A stretch of DNA of 64,000 bases, from contig DASVDH010000127.1 in NCBI GenBank assembly GCA_036381195.1, positions 68,645 through 132,644 on the forward strand, written 5' to 3'. This DNA is from RSA9 sp036381195. GTDB taxonomy: Bacteria > Gemmatimonadota > Gemmatimonadetes > Longimicrobiales > RSA9. The translations under genes were made by a program, and so were the position numbers. How positions within the stretch are numbered: the first letter of the stretch is position 1; every line of letters begins with the position of its first letter. Shown here piece after piece: positions 1 to 8,894 of the stretch. Below the pieces are notes generated by a model, which was not told the origin of the DNA, searched no databases, and saw nothing but the letters and a program-made list of their open reading frames with translations.

Positions 1-814
1 AGACCATCAGGATCGCGAAGACGACGGCCATGCCGATCGCGTTCAGGAAGAACCCAATGTTGCCGTACATGCCGACGAAGGCGAGGTTGAACGCCTTCTC
101 GGTCTGCGAGCGGGTGGGCGAGGCGGAGTTCTCGTAGGTCGCGTCGATGGCCTGCGCGATCTGGGGCGCGCGGTCCGGGTCGCTCACGCCCAGGACGTAC
201 CAGCCCACGAAGCCCTCGCCGCCCATCTGCGCGCGCATGATCTCGTCGAGGTAGCGGTGGTGAAACAGGAGCGAGCTCTCGTCGAAGCCCCTGCGCCCCG
301 CCTGGTAGACGCCGCGGATCGTGAAGCGATGCTCGCCCGGGTAGATCGTGCCCTGGAGCGTGATCGTCTGGCCGACCGTCCAGCCGAAGCGCTCCATGAG
401 CCGGATGCCGACCAGCGCACCCGTGCGGTCCGCCATGAACGCAGCGCGGTGCTCGTCGGAGACCACGATCTCCGGGTAGAGGGAGAGGTAGCCCTCGTCC
501 ACCGCGTAGTTCGCGAAGAAGTTGCGCGGGTCCTGGTAGATGCCGCCGAACCAGGACGCGTAGCTCACCGTGTGCACGCCCTCCTGCGCGGCCAGGCGCG
601 CGCGGTAGGCCAGCGGCAACGGGAAGACGATGCCGAGCCTGTTGCTGACGATCAGGCGCGACTCGCTGCCGACGTCGCCCACCGTCTGGAGCGTGTGCAG
701 GAAGGTGCGCAGCGTCACGAAGAGGAAGAGCGCGATGCCCAGGCCGAGCACGGTGAGGATCGTGCGGCGCAGGCGACGGCGCAGGTTCGCGCGCACCAGG
801 GTCGCGCGGGTCAT
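1..814 (-). CDS. MacB/FtsX-type ABC transporter permease, 3' end outside window
   Basis: Inner-membrane permease subunit of a MacAB-like exporter. The gene runs off the left edge, so only the N-terminal 271 residues are visible. They begin MTRATLVRANLRRRLRRTIL, a basic stretch followed by one transmembrane helix (about residues 18-40), then a large periplasmic MacB_PCD-type domain up to about residue 250. A second hydrophobic segment (IGFFLNAIGMAVVFAILM) begins at the window edge. The ATG overlaps the stop of the upstream ATPase gene by four bases (ATGA), showing translational coupling. Substrate unknown. It could belong to a lipoprotein- or peptide-export system rather than drug efflux. Confidence 0.85.
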   Translation of the reverse strand, partial: MTRATLVRANLRRRLRRTILTVLGLGIALFLFVTLRTFLHTLQTVGDVGSESRLIVSNRLGIVFPLPLAYRARLAAQEGVHTVSYASWFGGIYQDPRNFFANYAVDEGYLSLYPEIVVSDEHRAAFMADRTGALVGIRLMERFGWTVGQTITLQGTIYPGEHRFTIRGVYQAGRRGFDESSLLFHHRYLDEIMRAQMGGEGFVGWYVLGVSDPDRAPQIAQAIDATYENSASPTRSQTEKAFNLAFVGMYGNIGFFLNAIGMAVVFAILMV

Positions 815-1527
815 TGTGCGCTCCCGCCGGCCGGCGCCGGCCGGGCGACGCTCCGGGCCTCCAGCAGCGCGCCCTTCTCGAGGTGCAGCGTGCGGCCCGC
901 CCGCTCGGCGGCGTGCGGGTCGTGCGTCACCATGACGATCGTCTTGTGGAACTCGCGGTTGAGCCGCTCGAGCAGCTCGAGGATCTCCTCGGCGGAGCGG
1001 CTATCCAGGTCGCCGGTCGGCTCATCCGCGAGGATCAGGGTGGGGTCGGTCACGATCGCGCGCGCGATGCCCACGCGCTGCTCCTGCCCGCCCGAGAGCT
1101 GGCGCGGGTAGTGGTGCATGCGCTCCTCGAGGCCGACGATGCGCAGCGCCGTCTCGGCGTGCTCGCGCCGCTCCTTCTTCTTGAGCGGCGTGAGCAGCAG
1201 CGGCAGCTCGACGTTCTGGAGCGCGGTCAGCACCGGGATCAGGTTGTAGAGCTGGAAGATGAACCCGACGTGCCGCGCGCGCCACGCCGCGAGCTGCCTG
1301 GGCTTCATCTGCGAGATCTCCTCGCCCGCGACGCGGATGCTCCCCGACGACGGGGTGTCCAGGCCCGCGAGCAGGTTGAGCAGCGTCGTCTTGCCGCTGC
1401 CCGACGGGCCCATGAGCGCGAGGAACTCGCCCTGCTCGATCGTCAGGTCCAGGTTCTCGAGCACCGGGACCGCGACGGTGTCCCGGCGGTAGACCTTGCT
1501 GACGCCCTGCACTTCGACCAGCGCCAT
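811..1527 (-). CDS. MacB/LolD-type ABC transporter ATP-binding protein
   Basis: ATPase of the exporter encoded by the flanking genes. The 238-residue protein has Walker A GPSGSGKT (about residues 40-47), Q-loop FQLYN, signature LSGGQEQR, Walker B LILADEP and the H-loop MVTHD. This is the usual length for the LolD/MacB-N family. The start ATG at 1527 is chosen because the family's N-terminus (MALVEVQGVSKVYRR) begins there; the reading frame stays open upstream, but that part overlaps the adaptor gene and is not homologous. The start overlaps the adaptor stop by one base of an ATGA junction, and the stop overlaps the permease start, so the three genes are one operon. Confidence 0.93.
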   Translation of the reverse strand: MALVEVQGVSKVYRRDTVAVPVLENLDLTIEQGEFLALMGPSGSGKTTLLNLLAGLDTPSSGSIRVAGEEISQMKPRQLAAWRARHVGFIFQLYNLIPVLTALQNVELPLLLTPLKKKERREHAETALRIVGLEERMHHYPRQLSGGQEQRVGIARAIVTDPTLILADEPTGDLDSRSAEEILELLERLNREFHKTIVMVTHDPHAAERAGRTLHLEKGALLEARSVARPAPAGGSAQ

Positions 1528-2807
1528 CAGTTGCTCCCCTGGTTGGCGTTGCTTCCCATGATCCGCACCCGTGCGCCGTCGGTGAGCTGCGCGGGTGGGT
1601 CCAGGACCAGCGTCTCGCCGCCGATCAGCCCGCTGCGCACTTCGCGCTCGCCACCCATCACCGGCCCTGCCTCGATGACGCGCCGGCGGGCGTGTTCGTC
1701 CACGACCACGTAGACCACATCCTCGCCCGCTTCGCTGCGCACCGCCGCGGCGGGCACGAAGATGCGGGGCGATGCCGCCTGCGCCGGCGCAGCGCCCGGC
1801 GCCTCCTCGGCCTGGGGCTCGAGGAACACGACGCGCGCGCCCATCTCGGGCAGGATGCGCGGGTCCTGGCTGTCGATCGCGACGCGCACGAGCACGGTCG
1901 CCTTCTGCCGGTCCGCCGTGGGCACGACCTGCCGCACGTGGCCGGGAAACCGCTCGCCCGGGTACGCGTCGAGCACGATCTCCGCCGGCTGGTCCCGGCG
2001 GACGCCCGCGATGTACGCCTCGTTGACGTCGACCTCGACCTCGAGCGTGGAGAGGTCCGCCATTGTGACGACGGCGCCGCGCGTGAGGCCGCCGCCCGCG
2101 ACCGATGGCGCCACGACCTCGCCCACCTCGGCATCCTTGCGCAGGACGGTCCCGGTGAAGGGCGCGCGCACGCGCGTGTTCTCCAGGTTCGCCTCGGCGG
2201 CGGCGAGCGCCTGGCGGGCGGACTCGACGCGGGCGGCGGCGGCGCGCAGCCGTGCCTCGGCGACGGTGAGCGCGGTCTGCGCGTCCTCGAGCGCCTGCGG
2301 CGGGATGAGCGAGTCGGCGGCGAGGGTCTGCGCGCGCTCCAGGTCGCGCCGCGCCTGCGCGACGCCCGCCTCCGCCTCGTAGCGTGCGGCTTCGGCGGCG
2401 AGCACCTCCGCCTGCGCCTGCCGCACGGCGGCCTCGTACTCGGCCGCCTCGAGGCGCGCGATCACGGTGCCGGCCTGCACGCGGTCGCCCTCCTCGACGC
2501 CGAGGTACGCGAGCCGGCCGGGCACCTTCGAGGAGACGGACGCCTTGGTCCGCGCCACGACGTAGCCGTTGGCGGTGAGCCCGCCGGCGCTGCCGCCGCC
2601 GCCCCCGCCGCGCAGCTCGGCGCGGGCGACCTCGACGGCGATCCCGCGCCGGCCGTCGAGCACCAGCGCCGCGGACCCGGCGGCCACCACCGCCACGAGC
2701 CCCAGGATGAGCAAGAACGCGCCCCGCCGCCGGCGCGGCGAAGCGGCGCCGGCATCGCGGTTGATGCGCAGTCTGGAAAGATCCGCAGATTCGACCACGT
2801 TTCCCAT
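1527..2807 (-). CDS. Periplasmic adaptor (HlyD/MacA-like membrane fusion protein)
   Basis: Membrane fusion protein that would connect the inner-membrane ABC pump to the outer membrane. The 426 residues show a basic cytoplasmic N-terminus, one transmembrane anchor (GAFLLILGLVAVVAAGSAALV, about residues 29-50), a split biotinyl-lipoyl domain (first half near residue 80, second near ENTRVRAPFTGTVLRKDAEVGE), a long alpha-helical hairpin rich in Ala and Glu between them (about 110-205), and beta-barrel and membrane-proximal domains to the C-terminus. First gene of the operon adaptor-ATPase-permease. No outer-membrane TolC partner is seen in the window. Confidence 0.9.
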   Translation of the reverse strand: MGNVVESADLSRLRINRDAGAASPRRRRGAFLLILGLVAVVAAGSAALVLDGRRGIAVEVARAELRGGGGGGSAGGLTANGYVVARTKASVSSKVPGRLAYLGVEEGDRVQAGTVIARLEAAEYEAAVRQAQAEVLAAEAARYEAEAGVAQARRDLERAQTLAADSLIPPQALEDAQTALTVAEARLRAAAARVESARQALAAAEANLENTRVRAPFTGTVLRKDAEVGEVVAPSVAGGGLTRGAVVTMADLSTLEVEVDVNEAYIAGVRRDQPAEIVLDAYPGERFPGHVRQVVPTADRQKATVLVRVAIDSQDPRILPEMGARVVFLEPQAEEAPGAAPAQAASPRIFVPAAAVRSEAGEDVVYVVVDEHARRRVIEAGPVMGGEREVRSGLIGGETLVLDPPAQLTDGARVRIMGSNANQGSN

Positions 2808-2975
2808 CGCTCGGCTTCGGAGAACTGGCCACGATAGCGAGCAGGCGCGGGGACGGCAACGCAGCGGTGCAGCGGAGCCCCGCCGCTCCGGACCCGCCTG
2901 ACACCCGGGGCCTGCCGTGCGCCGCGCGCCGTCCGGCGACTGCTCTCCGCGACGTACGGGCCGCTTTCCGGCGCG

Positions 2976-3009
2976 GTTTCACCGGCGCTGACGCCGGGGG
3001 TCATCACAG
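2976..3009 (+). repeat. Direct repeat copy 1 (GTTTCACCGGCGC element)
   Basis: A 34-base element beginning GTTTCACCGGCGC and ending TCACAG. A diverged copy lies 72 bases downstream at 3048-3082. The two copies share the first 13 bases exactly, then GACGCCG and the closing TCACAG. This copy lies in the 269-base non-coding stretch between the adaptor start and the broken barrel gene, where nothing else is recognised. Function unknown. Confidence 0.5.
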
Positions 3010-3047
3010 GCGCGCCGGCTCCTCCGCTTTTGGGTTTCGACCGGGAT

Positions 3048-3082
3048 GTTTCACCGGCGCAGACGCCGAGGGCTCGTCACAG
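3048..3082 (+). repeat. Direct repeat copy 2 (GTTTCACCGGCGC element)
   Basis: Second copy of the element at 2976-3009. Its last bases overlap the stop codon of the pseudogene that ends at 3077, so the repeat includes the extreme 3' end of that gene. This could reflect a local duplication or deletion event that also damaged the gene. Confidence 0.45.
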
Positions 3083-3623
3083 CACGCCGCCGAGACTCAG
3101 CACCGGCTCCCAGTCCCGCCCGGCCTCGAGCGGCCGGGCGACGCGGACCCCGAGCATCCCGCCGAAGAAGGCGAGCTGGAGGGCGACGGCGCTGCGGATG
3201 CCGCCCGTCTCGCGCGAGCCGAGCGCCTGGAGTGCCGGCAGGGCCCGCTCGCCGGCCGCGGCCCACCGAGCGGCCACACTCGAGCACGAGCCGGGACCGG
3301 ATGTGGCCGCCCGGCGCGGCCGGCCGGTTCGCCCGCAGCGTGTCGCCGCCATACGGCCCGCGCAGCCGCCGCCGCGCTTCGGGTCGGTCCTCCAGGAAGC
3401 CGAGCTCGAGGCGGACGCCCGCGTCGCGGCCGAGCGCACGGGTGACGGAGGCGACGATGCCGCGCCGGTCCACGTAGTCGTAATCGTCCCCCGCGCCGAA
3501 CAGCATGAAGACGCCGGCGCCCTGCTCGAGGGGGGCGGTGAAATCGTTCGTGTGGTCGAGGTCTCGCGCGGCCCGGATGCCGAGCTCCCAATCCTCGCGC
3601 CGCAGCACGAGCTCCACGGAGCC
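3077..3623 (-). pseudogene. Remnant of an outer-membrane beta-barrel protein, frameshifted and 5'-truncated
   Basis: Two adjacent reading frames on the minus strand together read like the C-terminal part of a beta-barrel protein. From about 3623 one frame gives alternating polar/hydrophobic strands (SVELVLRREDWELGIRAARD ... RLELGFLEDRPEARRRL). Near 3276 the sense switches to a second frame that continues ALQLAFFGGMLGVRVARPLE and ends in a hydrophobic strand, GGVL, at the stop. No start codon with a signal peptide is found upstream in any frame. What is seen: strand pattern and frame change. Inferred: a BamA/TamA-like or DUF5686-like surface protein decayed by 5' deletion plus one frameshift. 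A sequencing error could explain the frameshift but not the missing 5' part. Confidence 0.5.
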
Positions 3624-3903
3624 GCGCGGCCGCGGCGCGCCAGGGGTTTCGGCCGACCCGGATGCCCGGCGCCATCGCGCAACGCGGGGCTCGCGCCCAC
3701 CGCCGCCGGACTCAGCCCGAGGCCGGCGCCGCCGCCAGCGGGGCCGGCGCAGGGGCGCACCGGCCTCGTCGTGGTTGCGCGCGGCGCGGCGCGGGCGGCA
3801 CATTGCGCGCGCGATGCCGAACCCAGCCCGCGGCGGCACATGACGATCCCTGTTGCCATGGCGCCTGTCGCCACCTCATCTACCCCGCGCGGTCGGCGGT
3901 AAG

Positions 3904-4842
3904 GTGAGCGAGCCGCGGATCTGTCCGAACTGCGGCGCGCCCGCGCCCTCGCGGTACTGCGGGGAGTGCGGGCAGCGGCAGGGCGCGCGGCTGGTCAGCA
4001 TGCGGCGCCTCGTGGGCGAGGTCATGGAGGAGCAGCTCTCGCTGAGCGGCGCGCTGCCCCGCACGCTGGGCAACCTGCTGGCGCGCCCCGGCTTCCTCAC
4101 GGCGGAGTACGCGGCGGGGCGCATTGCCCGCTACGTCCCGCCCTTCCGCCTCTACCTCCTCGCCAGCCTCACGTTCTTCCTGACGCTCACGTGGACGACA
4201 GACGTGCGTGGGCCGGCGGATGTGGCGCGCGCCGACGGCGTGGGCGCGGCGGCCGATGCGGCGGCCGGGAGTGGTGGAGCGGCCGGGGAAAAGGCGTCGG
4301 GTGTCAGGGACGACTCCGCCGCCGCCGGGCCGGCGGAGCGGGAGCGCAGCGGCAGCATCGCGCTGCCCTTCACCGACACGGCGGACGCGCCGGCGTGGCG
4401 GCGGCCGCTGGCGCGGCGGATGGCGCAGCAGCAGGAGCGCCTGAACGCGATGGAGCCGGACGCGGTGCAGGCCGCGTTGATCGAGGGGCTCGAGCGCAAC
4501 GCGCCGAAGGCGGCCTTCGTGGCGCTGCCGCTCTTCGCGCTGCTGCTCAAGTTTCTCTACAGCCGGCGCCGGCGGATGTACGTCGAGCACTTCGTCTTCG
4601 CGCTCCACTTCCACGCCTTCGCGTTCGTGGTCGCGACGGCGATGCTCCTGGTGGCCAGCGAGCTCGTCTCGGGGTTCCTGTGGCTCTGGTTGATGGGCTA
4701 TCTGTGGTGGGCGATGCGGCGCGTGTATCGCCAGGGCTGGGTGCGCACGACGCTGAAGTTCTGCCTCCTCACGAATGCGTACTTCATGGTGCTGGTGTTC
4801 GTGATCGCGGCCGGCGTGCTGCTCACCATGCTGGTGATCTGA
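3904..4842 (+). CDS. DUF3667 domain membrane protein with N-terminal zinc ribbon
   Basis: A 312-residue protein of unknown biochemical role. It starts with a four-cysteine ribbon (CPNCGAPAPSRYCGECGQ, residues about 7-24), followed by an amphipathic segment and the family signature around RPGFLTAEYAAGRIARYVPP and FRLYLLASLTFFLTLTW, where the first membrane helix lies. A low-complexity Ala/Gly loop (about 105-170) precedes two to four further membrane segments at the C-terminus. The GTG at 3904 is chosen because it directly precedes SEPRICPNC; an upstream ATG at 3853 would add 17 non-conserved residues. It stands alone, convergent with the phosphotransferase gene. Confidence 0.8.
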   Translation: MSEPRICPNCGAPAPSRYCGECGQRQGARLVSMRRLVGEVMEEQLSLSGALPRTLGNLLARPGFLTAEYAAGRIARYVPPFRLYLLASLTFFLTLTWTTDVRGPADVARADGVGAAADAAAGSGGAAGEKASGVRDDSAAAGPAERERSGSIALPFTDTADAPAWRRPLARRMAQQQERLNAMEPDAVQAALIEGLERNAPKAAFVALPLFALLLKFLYSRRRRMYVEHFVFALHFHAFAFVVATAMLLVASELVSGFLWLWLMGYLWWAMRRVYRQGWVRTTLKFCLLTNAYFMVLVFVIAAGVLLTMLVI

Positions 4843-4864
4843 GCCGCCGCGCCGGCCTCCGCGC

Positions 4865-5770
4865 TCACTCCTCCAGCACGAATCGCATCGCCAGCAGCGC
4901 CTCCGCCAGCAGCGCATCGTCCCCGCGCTCGAGCGCGGACCACGCCAACGACACCGAGTGGAACGCCGCGCGCAACCGCGCGATGCGCAGGTCCCGCGCA
5001 TTCACTGCGCCGTACGCGCGCAGGCACTCGCCGCGGGCGGCCGGTGGCAGGAACGCGTACAGGAGCATGAGGTCGACCGCGCGGTCGCCGGCATGGACGT
5101 CGCCCCAGTCGATCACGCCGCACACGGCGCCCCGTTCGTTCACGAGCAGGTGGCACGCGTACAGGTCGCCGTGGACCAGCGCGGGCGCGCCCGCGGGCGC
5201 GCCGTCCGGCATCCGCCGGAACAGCGCGAGCCACGGCGCGGCATCCTCGATCGCGCCGCGTTCCGCGAGCACGGCGAGCCGCGCCTCGAGCAGTGGCATG
5301 CGGCTGCGGAAGTTCGTGCGGTCCAGCGCATCCCCCGGCAGCGGCAAACCCGCCGTCGGGATCGCGTGCAGGCGGGCGAGGAACTCGCCGAGCACGGGCG
5401 CGGCGGCCGCGCGCGCTTCTGCCGGGAGCGCGAGCGTGCACGCCGGCAGGCCCGGCAGCAACGGGTAACCGACGTAGAGCCACGGGAACGTGTCGCCCGG
5501 CTCGCCGATCCAGCGCGGGTTCGGAACCGCCAGCGGAAGGCGGGGCGCGATCGCGGGCAGCACGCGCGCCTCCGTCTCCAGCAGCGCGGCCGCACTCGGT
5601 TTGTGCGGGAAGCGGAACACCAGCGTCCCGTCCACGAGGAACGCCGTGTTGTCCCAACCGCTGCCGAGCAGCTCGACGCGCTCCGCCGCGACGTCCGTGA
5701 ACCGCGCGCGGATGAGAGAGCGCGCGAACTCCGCGGTGATCGGGTACTCCGCGTGCCAGGGTCGTGTCAT
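4865..5770 (-). CDS. Phosphotransferase, APH family (aminoglycoside phosphotransferase fold)
   Basis: A 301-residue cytoplasmic kinase-like enzyme. Visible motifs are the N-lobe (SGWDNTAFLVDGTLVFRFPH), the catalytic loop LVHGDLYACHLLV (Asp in HGD) and the metal-binding IDWGD. These are the hallmarks of the APH/choline-kinase-like fold that transfers phosphate from ATP to a small-molecule hydroxyl. The ATG at 5770 starts just before the family N-terminus. Substrate cannot be told from sequence: true aminoglycoside resistance is only one possibility, as most chromosomal members act on other metabolites. Single gene, convergent with the DUF3667 gene. Confidence 0.88.
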   Translation of the reverse strand: MTRPWHAEYPITAEFARSLIRARFTDVAAERVELLGSGWDNTAFLVDGTLVFRFPHKPSAAALLETEARVLPAIAPRLPLAVPNPRWIGEPGDTFPWLYVGYPLLPGLPACTLALPAEARAAAAPVLGEFLARLHAIPTAGLPLPGDALDRTNFRSRMPLLEARLAVLAERGAIEDAAPWLALFRRMPDGAPAGAPALVHGDLYACHLLVNERGAVCGVIDWGDVHAGDRAVDLMLLYAFLPPAARGECLRAYGAVNARDLRIARLRAAFHSVSLAWSALERGDDALLAEALLAMRFVLEE

Positions 5771-6063
5771 GGCGCCGGTGAGATACCCCTGAGACGCGGT
5801 GGCGTCCCCCTTGCGCCTCGGCGCGCGGCGACGCTTCTCTCCGCGCCGGGCCGCTTGAGCAGCGCGGCGTTTGACCCGCGCGCTGGGGCGGGCGGCCACG
5901 CTCTTCGCGCCGGGCCGGTTCTGCCGCGCCGCGTCGCCAGGTAATCCACGTGCTCCGCCGCAGGACGCTTTCCGCGCCGCCTCCTCGCCGGCTGCAGCGG
6001 CGCCCGCTCGCCGGCGCACAATCCTTGCGGTTCTCGCACCCGGCATCAATCCGGGAGGCGAGG

Positions 6064-6951
6064 ATGGTCACGCGAGCGTTCGAGGATGCGGTCGAGAGCG
6101 CGCTGGAGCGGATGGGGCCCGTCGAAGAAGCGGGATTCCAGGTGGCGCGCACGGTGCACGACGCGGTCCTGCGTGACGAGCGTCGGCGCCGGGTCGCCGA
6201 CGCGCTGCACGGCACGTGGCTGGGCCACCCGCTGCACCCCGTGCTGACCGATGTGACGATCGGCTCGTGGGTGCTCGGCGGGGCGTTCGACCTGGTCGGC
6301 GCGCTCACGGGCTCGCGCTTCGCGCGCCGTGCGGGCGATACGCTGGCGCGCATCGGCACCGCGTCGGCGGTGCCCACGGCGCTGGCCGGTGTGGCAGACT
6401 ACTCGACCATCCCGCAGCCCGCGGCGGCGACCGGAACGCTGCACGGCATGCTCAACGCGGCGGGACTCGGGCTCTACCTGCTCTCGCTGCGCGACCGGCG
6501 CAACGGCAGGCGGGGGCGCGGCCTGCTGTTCTCCTCGCTCGCGCTGGGCGTGGCGACCGCGTCCGCGTGGCTGGGTGGCCATCTCGTGTACAGGCACAGG
6601 GTGGGCGTGGACCACAGCGACGAGTTCACGGGCCCGCGGGACTGGACGCCGGTGTTGGACGTGGACGAGCTGGGCGACCGCGAGCCGACGCGCGTCGAGG
6701 TGGAGGGCAAGGGCGTGCTGCTGTTCCGCGAGGGCAACGACGTGTACGCGATCGGCGCCGTCTGCGCGCACGCGGGCGGGCCTCTCGAGGAAGGGAAGTT
6801 CTACAACACGTGCGTGCAGTGTCCGTGGCACGACTCGGTGTTCGACCTGAGCGACGGGCACATCGTGCACGGCCCGGCGACCCAGCCGCAGCCGGTGTTC
6901 GACACGCGCATCCGCGGCGGGATGGTGGAGCTGAAGCTGAGGCACGCCTGA
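6064..6951 (+). CDS. DUF2231 membrane domain fused to a Rieske [2Fe-2S] domain
   Basis: A 295-residue membrane redox protein. Residues about 45-185 form the DUF2231 domain: HGTWLGHPLHPVLTDVTIGS opens it, and four helices carry conserved His and Gly residues. The C-terminal about 105 residues form a Rieske ferredoxin with CAHAGGP and CPWHD, the Cys-X-His ... Cys-X2-His ligands of a [2Fe-2S] cluster. A GGAGG motif sits six bases before the ATG at 6064. The architecture suggests electron transfer between a membrane pool and an unknown partner; no oxygenase gene is adjacent. The 290 bases upstream hold no recognised gene. Confidence 0.9.
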   Translation: MVTRAFEDAVESALERMGPVEEAGFQVARTVHDAVLRDERRRRVADALHGTWLGHPLHPVLTDVTIGSWVLGGAFDLVGALTGSRFARRAGDTLARIGTASAVPTALAGVADYSTIPQPAAATGTLHGMLNAAGLGLYLLSLRDRRNGRRGRGLLFSSLALGVATASAWLGGHLVYRHRVGVDHSDEFTGPRDWTPVLDVDELGDREPTRVEVEGKGVLLFREGNDVYAIGAVCAHAGGPLEEGKFYNTCVQCPWHDSVFDLSDGHIVHGPATQPQPVFDTRIRGGMVELKLRHA

Positions 6952-7024
6952 GCAGCGTGGCCGCGGGCGGGCCCCTGGCGCCGCTCCGCGCGGCCGGGAG
7001 GCGGGGGCCGCGGCCGGGCCCCAT

Positions 7025-8695
7025 CTACCCCCTGGCCGGGACCTCCGCCTTCTCCTCGCCTGCCGGCACGGTGAAGTAGAAGCGGGCGCCGGCGCCGGGT
7101 TCGCTTTCGACCCAGATGCGGCCGCCGTGCGCTTCGACGATGCCCTTGGCGATGGAGAGCCCGAGCCCCACGCTGCGGCGGCCCGAGTGGCGGGCCTGCC
7201 AGAATCGGTCGAAGAGGTGCGGGAGCTGCTCGGGCGAAATGCCGGGGCCGGTGTCCCGCACCTCGAAGCGGACCTCCGCGTTGCTGTCCTGCAGGACGTG
7301 CACGTCGATCCGCCCGCCCGGAGGCGTGAACTTGATCGCGTTGCCGACGAGGTTGCCGAGGACCTGGAGCACGCGGTCGCGATCCGCGTGCAGCGTGGGT
7401 GAGGGCTCGCCGCAGTGGAGCTCGAGCGCGAGCGACTTCTCGGCCGCGAGCACGCCGAAGGACTCGCGCACCCCCTCGAGCAGCGCGGCGGCGCTGTGCC
7501 TGCGCCGCTCGAGGACCAGGCGCCCCGCCTCGAGGCGCCGCAGGTCGAGCAGGTTGGTGATCAGCCGGTCCATTTCCTCGGCTGCGGTTCGGATCCCTTC
7601 GACCTGCTCGCGTGCCGGCGCGAGCTCTTGCGGGAGTGTGCGCAGCAGGACACGGCTGCGGATGAAGATCGCGCTGAGGGGATTTCCCAAGTCGTGCGAG
7701 AGAATGCCGAGCACGTCATCGCGCGCGGCGATGGCGCGCTGCGCCTCGCGGTAGAGACGCGCGTTGTCGAGCGCGAGCGCAGCGCGTCGTCCGAGGTCCT
7801 CTGCGAGCGCGACGTCGGCCGGATCGCGGTAACGCCGGGGCGTGCGCGAGAAGAACAGCATGGCGCCGAGCAGATGGCCGCGTGCGGCGAGCGGGACGGC
7901 CAGGACCGTGCGCGGGCCCATCTCGTGCAGCAGGCGGAGGTGCTCCTCGTCGCGCGCGATTTCCTCGAGCAGGGGCGGCCCGACCTCGTCCAGCAGCACG
8001 GCCTCGCCGGTGTCCAGCACTTTCCAGACGGGATGGGGCCGGCTGCGGTCCAGCGGGACGCGCTGCAGCGCCGCCGCGAGCTCCACCGCCGCCGGGTCAC
8101 GGTGCGCGACGGTCAGGCGCGCGACTCCGCCCTCGTCCTGCACGATGTCCATCGCGCAGAAGTCCGCGAGCGACTGGACGGCGAGGTTCGCGATGGTCCG
8201 GAGCGTTGCCTCGTAATCCAGCGATGAAGCGAGCTCGCGGCCGGCATCCGCGAGGAGCTGGAGCCGCGCGCTCGCGTTGTGGCGCTCCGTCACGTCGCGC
8301 AGCACGACCGTGTAGAAGAGGCGGCCATCGATCTCCAGCTTGGAGATCGAGGCCTCTGCCGGGAACTCCGTCCCGTCCTTCCGCAGCCCGAAGATCTCGC
8401 GCCGGTGGGCCATGTGCCGCGCCCGCTCGGGTGCGGCCGTGAACGCGGGAATGTGCACGTCGCGATGGGAGTGCCGGAACCGCTCCGGGATCAGGAGATC
8501 GAGCGGCTGGCCGATGATCTCGTCCCGCGTGTAGCCGAAGATCGCCTCGGCGCCCTGGTTGAAGAGCAGGATGCGCTGCGCTTCGTCGAGGGCGATGATC
8601 GCGTCGGCCGCGATGTCGCAGATGTCGCCGAGGATACGACTGGCGTCGATCGGGACCGTTGCTCCGGAGGGCGTACGGGGGGTATCTGGCGCCAT
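7025..8695 (-). CDS. Soluble PAS-GAF sensor histidine kinase
   Basis: A 556-residue cytoplasmic sensor kinase without membrane segments. Domains in order: PAS (about 20-135, ending VVLRDVTERH), GAF (about 150-315), HisKA with the phospho-acceptor in ILSHDLGNPLSAI (His334), and HATPase_c with the N-box NLVGNAIKF (about 448), G1 DTGPGI (481) and G2 GLGLS (510). All catalytic motifs are intact. The ligand sensed is not evident. No response regulator lies in the same transcript; the nearest is the LuxR-type regulator 200 bases upstream on the same strand, which has its own kinase. Its GAF domain resembles the second GAF of the tandem kinase at 15683-20149. Confidence 0.92.
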   Translation of the reverse strand: MAPDTPRTPSGATVPIDASRILGDICDIAADAIIALDEAQRILLFNQGAEAIFGYTRDEIIGQPLDLLIPERFRHSHRDVHIPAFTAAPERARHMAHRREIFGLRKDGTEFPAEASISKLEIDGRLFYTVVLRDVTERHNASARLQLLADAGRELASSLDYEATLRTIANLAVQSLADFCAMDIVQDEGGVARLTVAHRDPAAVELAAALQRVPLDRSRPHPVWKVLDTGEAVLLDEVGPPLLEEIARDEEHLRLLHEMGPRTVLAVPLAARGHLLGAMLFFSRTPRRYRDPADVALAEDLGRRAALALDNARLYREAQRAIAARDDVLGILSHDLGNPLSAIFIRSRVLLRTLPQELAPAREQVEGIRTAAEEMDRLITNLLDLRRLEAGRLVLERRRHSAAALLEGVRESFGVLAAEKSLALELHCGEPSPTLHADRDRVLQVLGNLVGNAIKFTPPGGRIDVHVLQDSNAEVRFEVRDTGPGISPEQLPHLFDRFWQARHSGRRSVGLGLSIAKGIVEAHGGRIWVESEPGAGARFYFTVPAGEEKAEVPARG

Positions 8696-8894
8696 TGCCG
8701 TCGAAGGCGTGGGGTCTGACGGACGACGTCAGGGCACGGGAGCCGTTCGCCTCGCCGCGGGCCCGTGCTGCCTGCGGAGACTCCTGATCCTACCCGCGGC
8801 TGCGCAGCCCGGGTCCGGCCCACCCTGGCCCAGGACTCGCACCTCCTTGCCGCGCCGCACCCGCCGCGCGCCCGAGCCGCCCGCCTGCCTCCCG

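Noticed and set aside
1692..2837. 381-codon plus-strand frame opposite the MacA-like adaptor
   Set aside because: Antisense to a well-supported adaptor with lipoyl motifs; His/Arg/Leu-rich composition is typical of shadows.
5771..6063. Possible small gene between phosphotransferase and DUF2231-Rieske genes
   Set aside because: Frames here are Arg/Pro/Ala-rich without ribosome sites or motifs; likely promoter region only.
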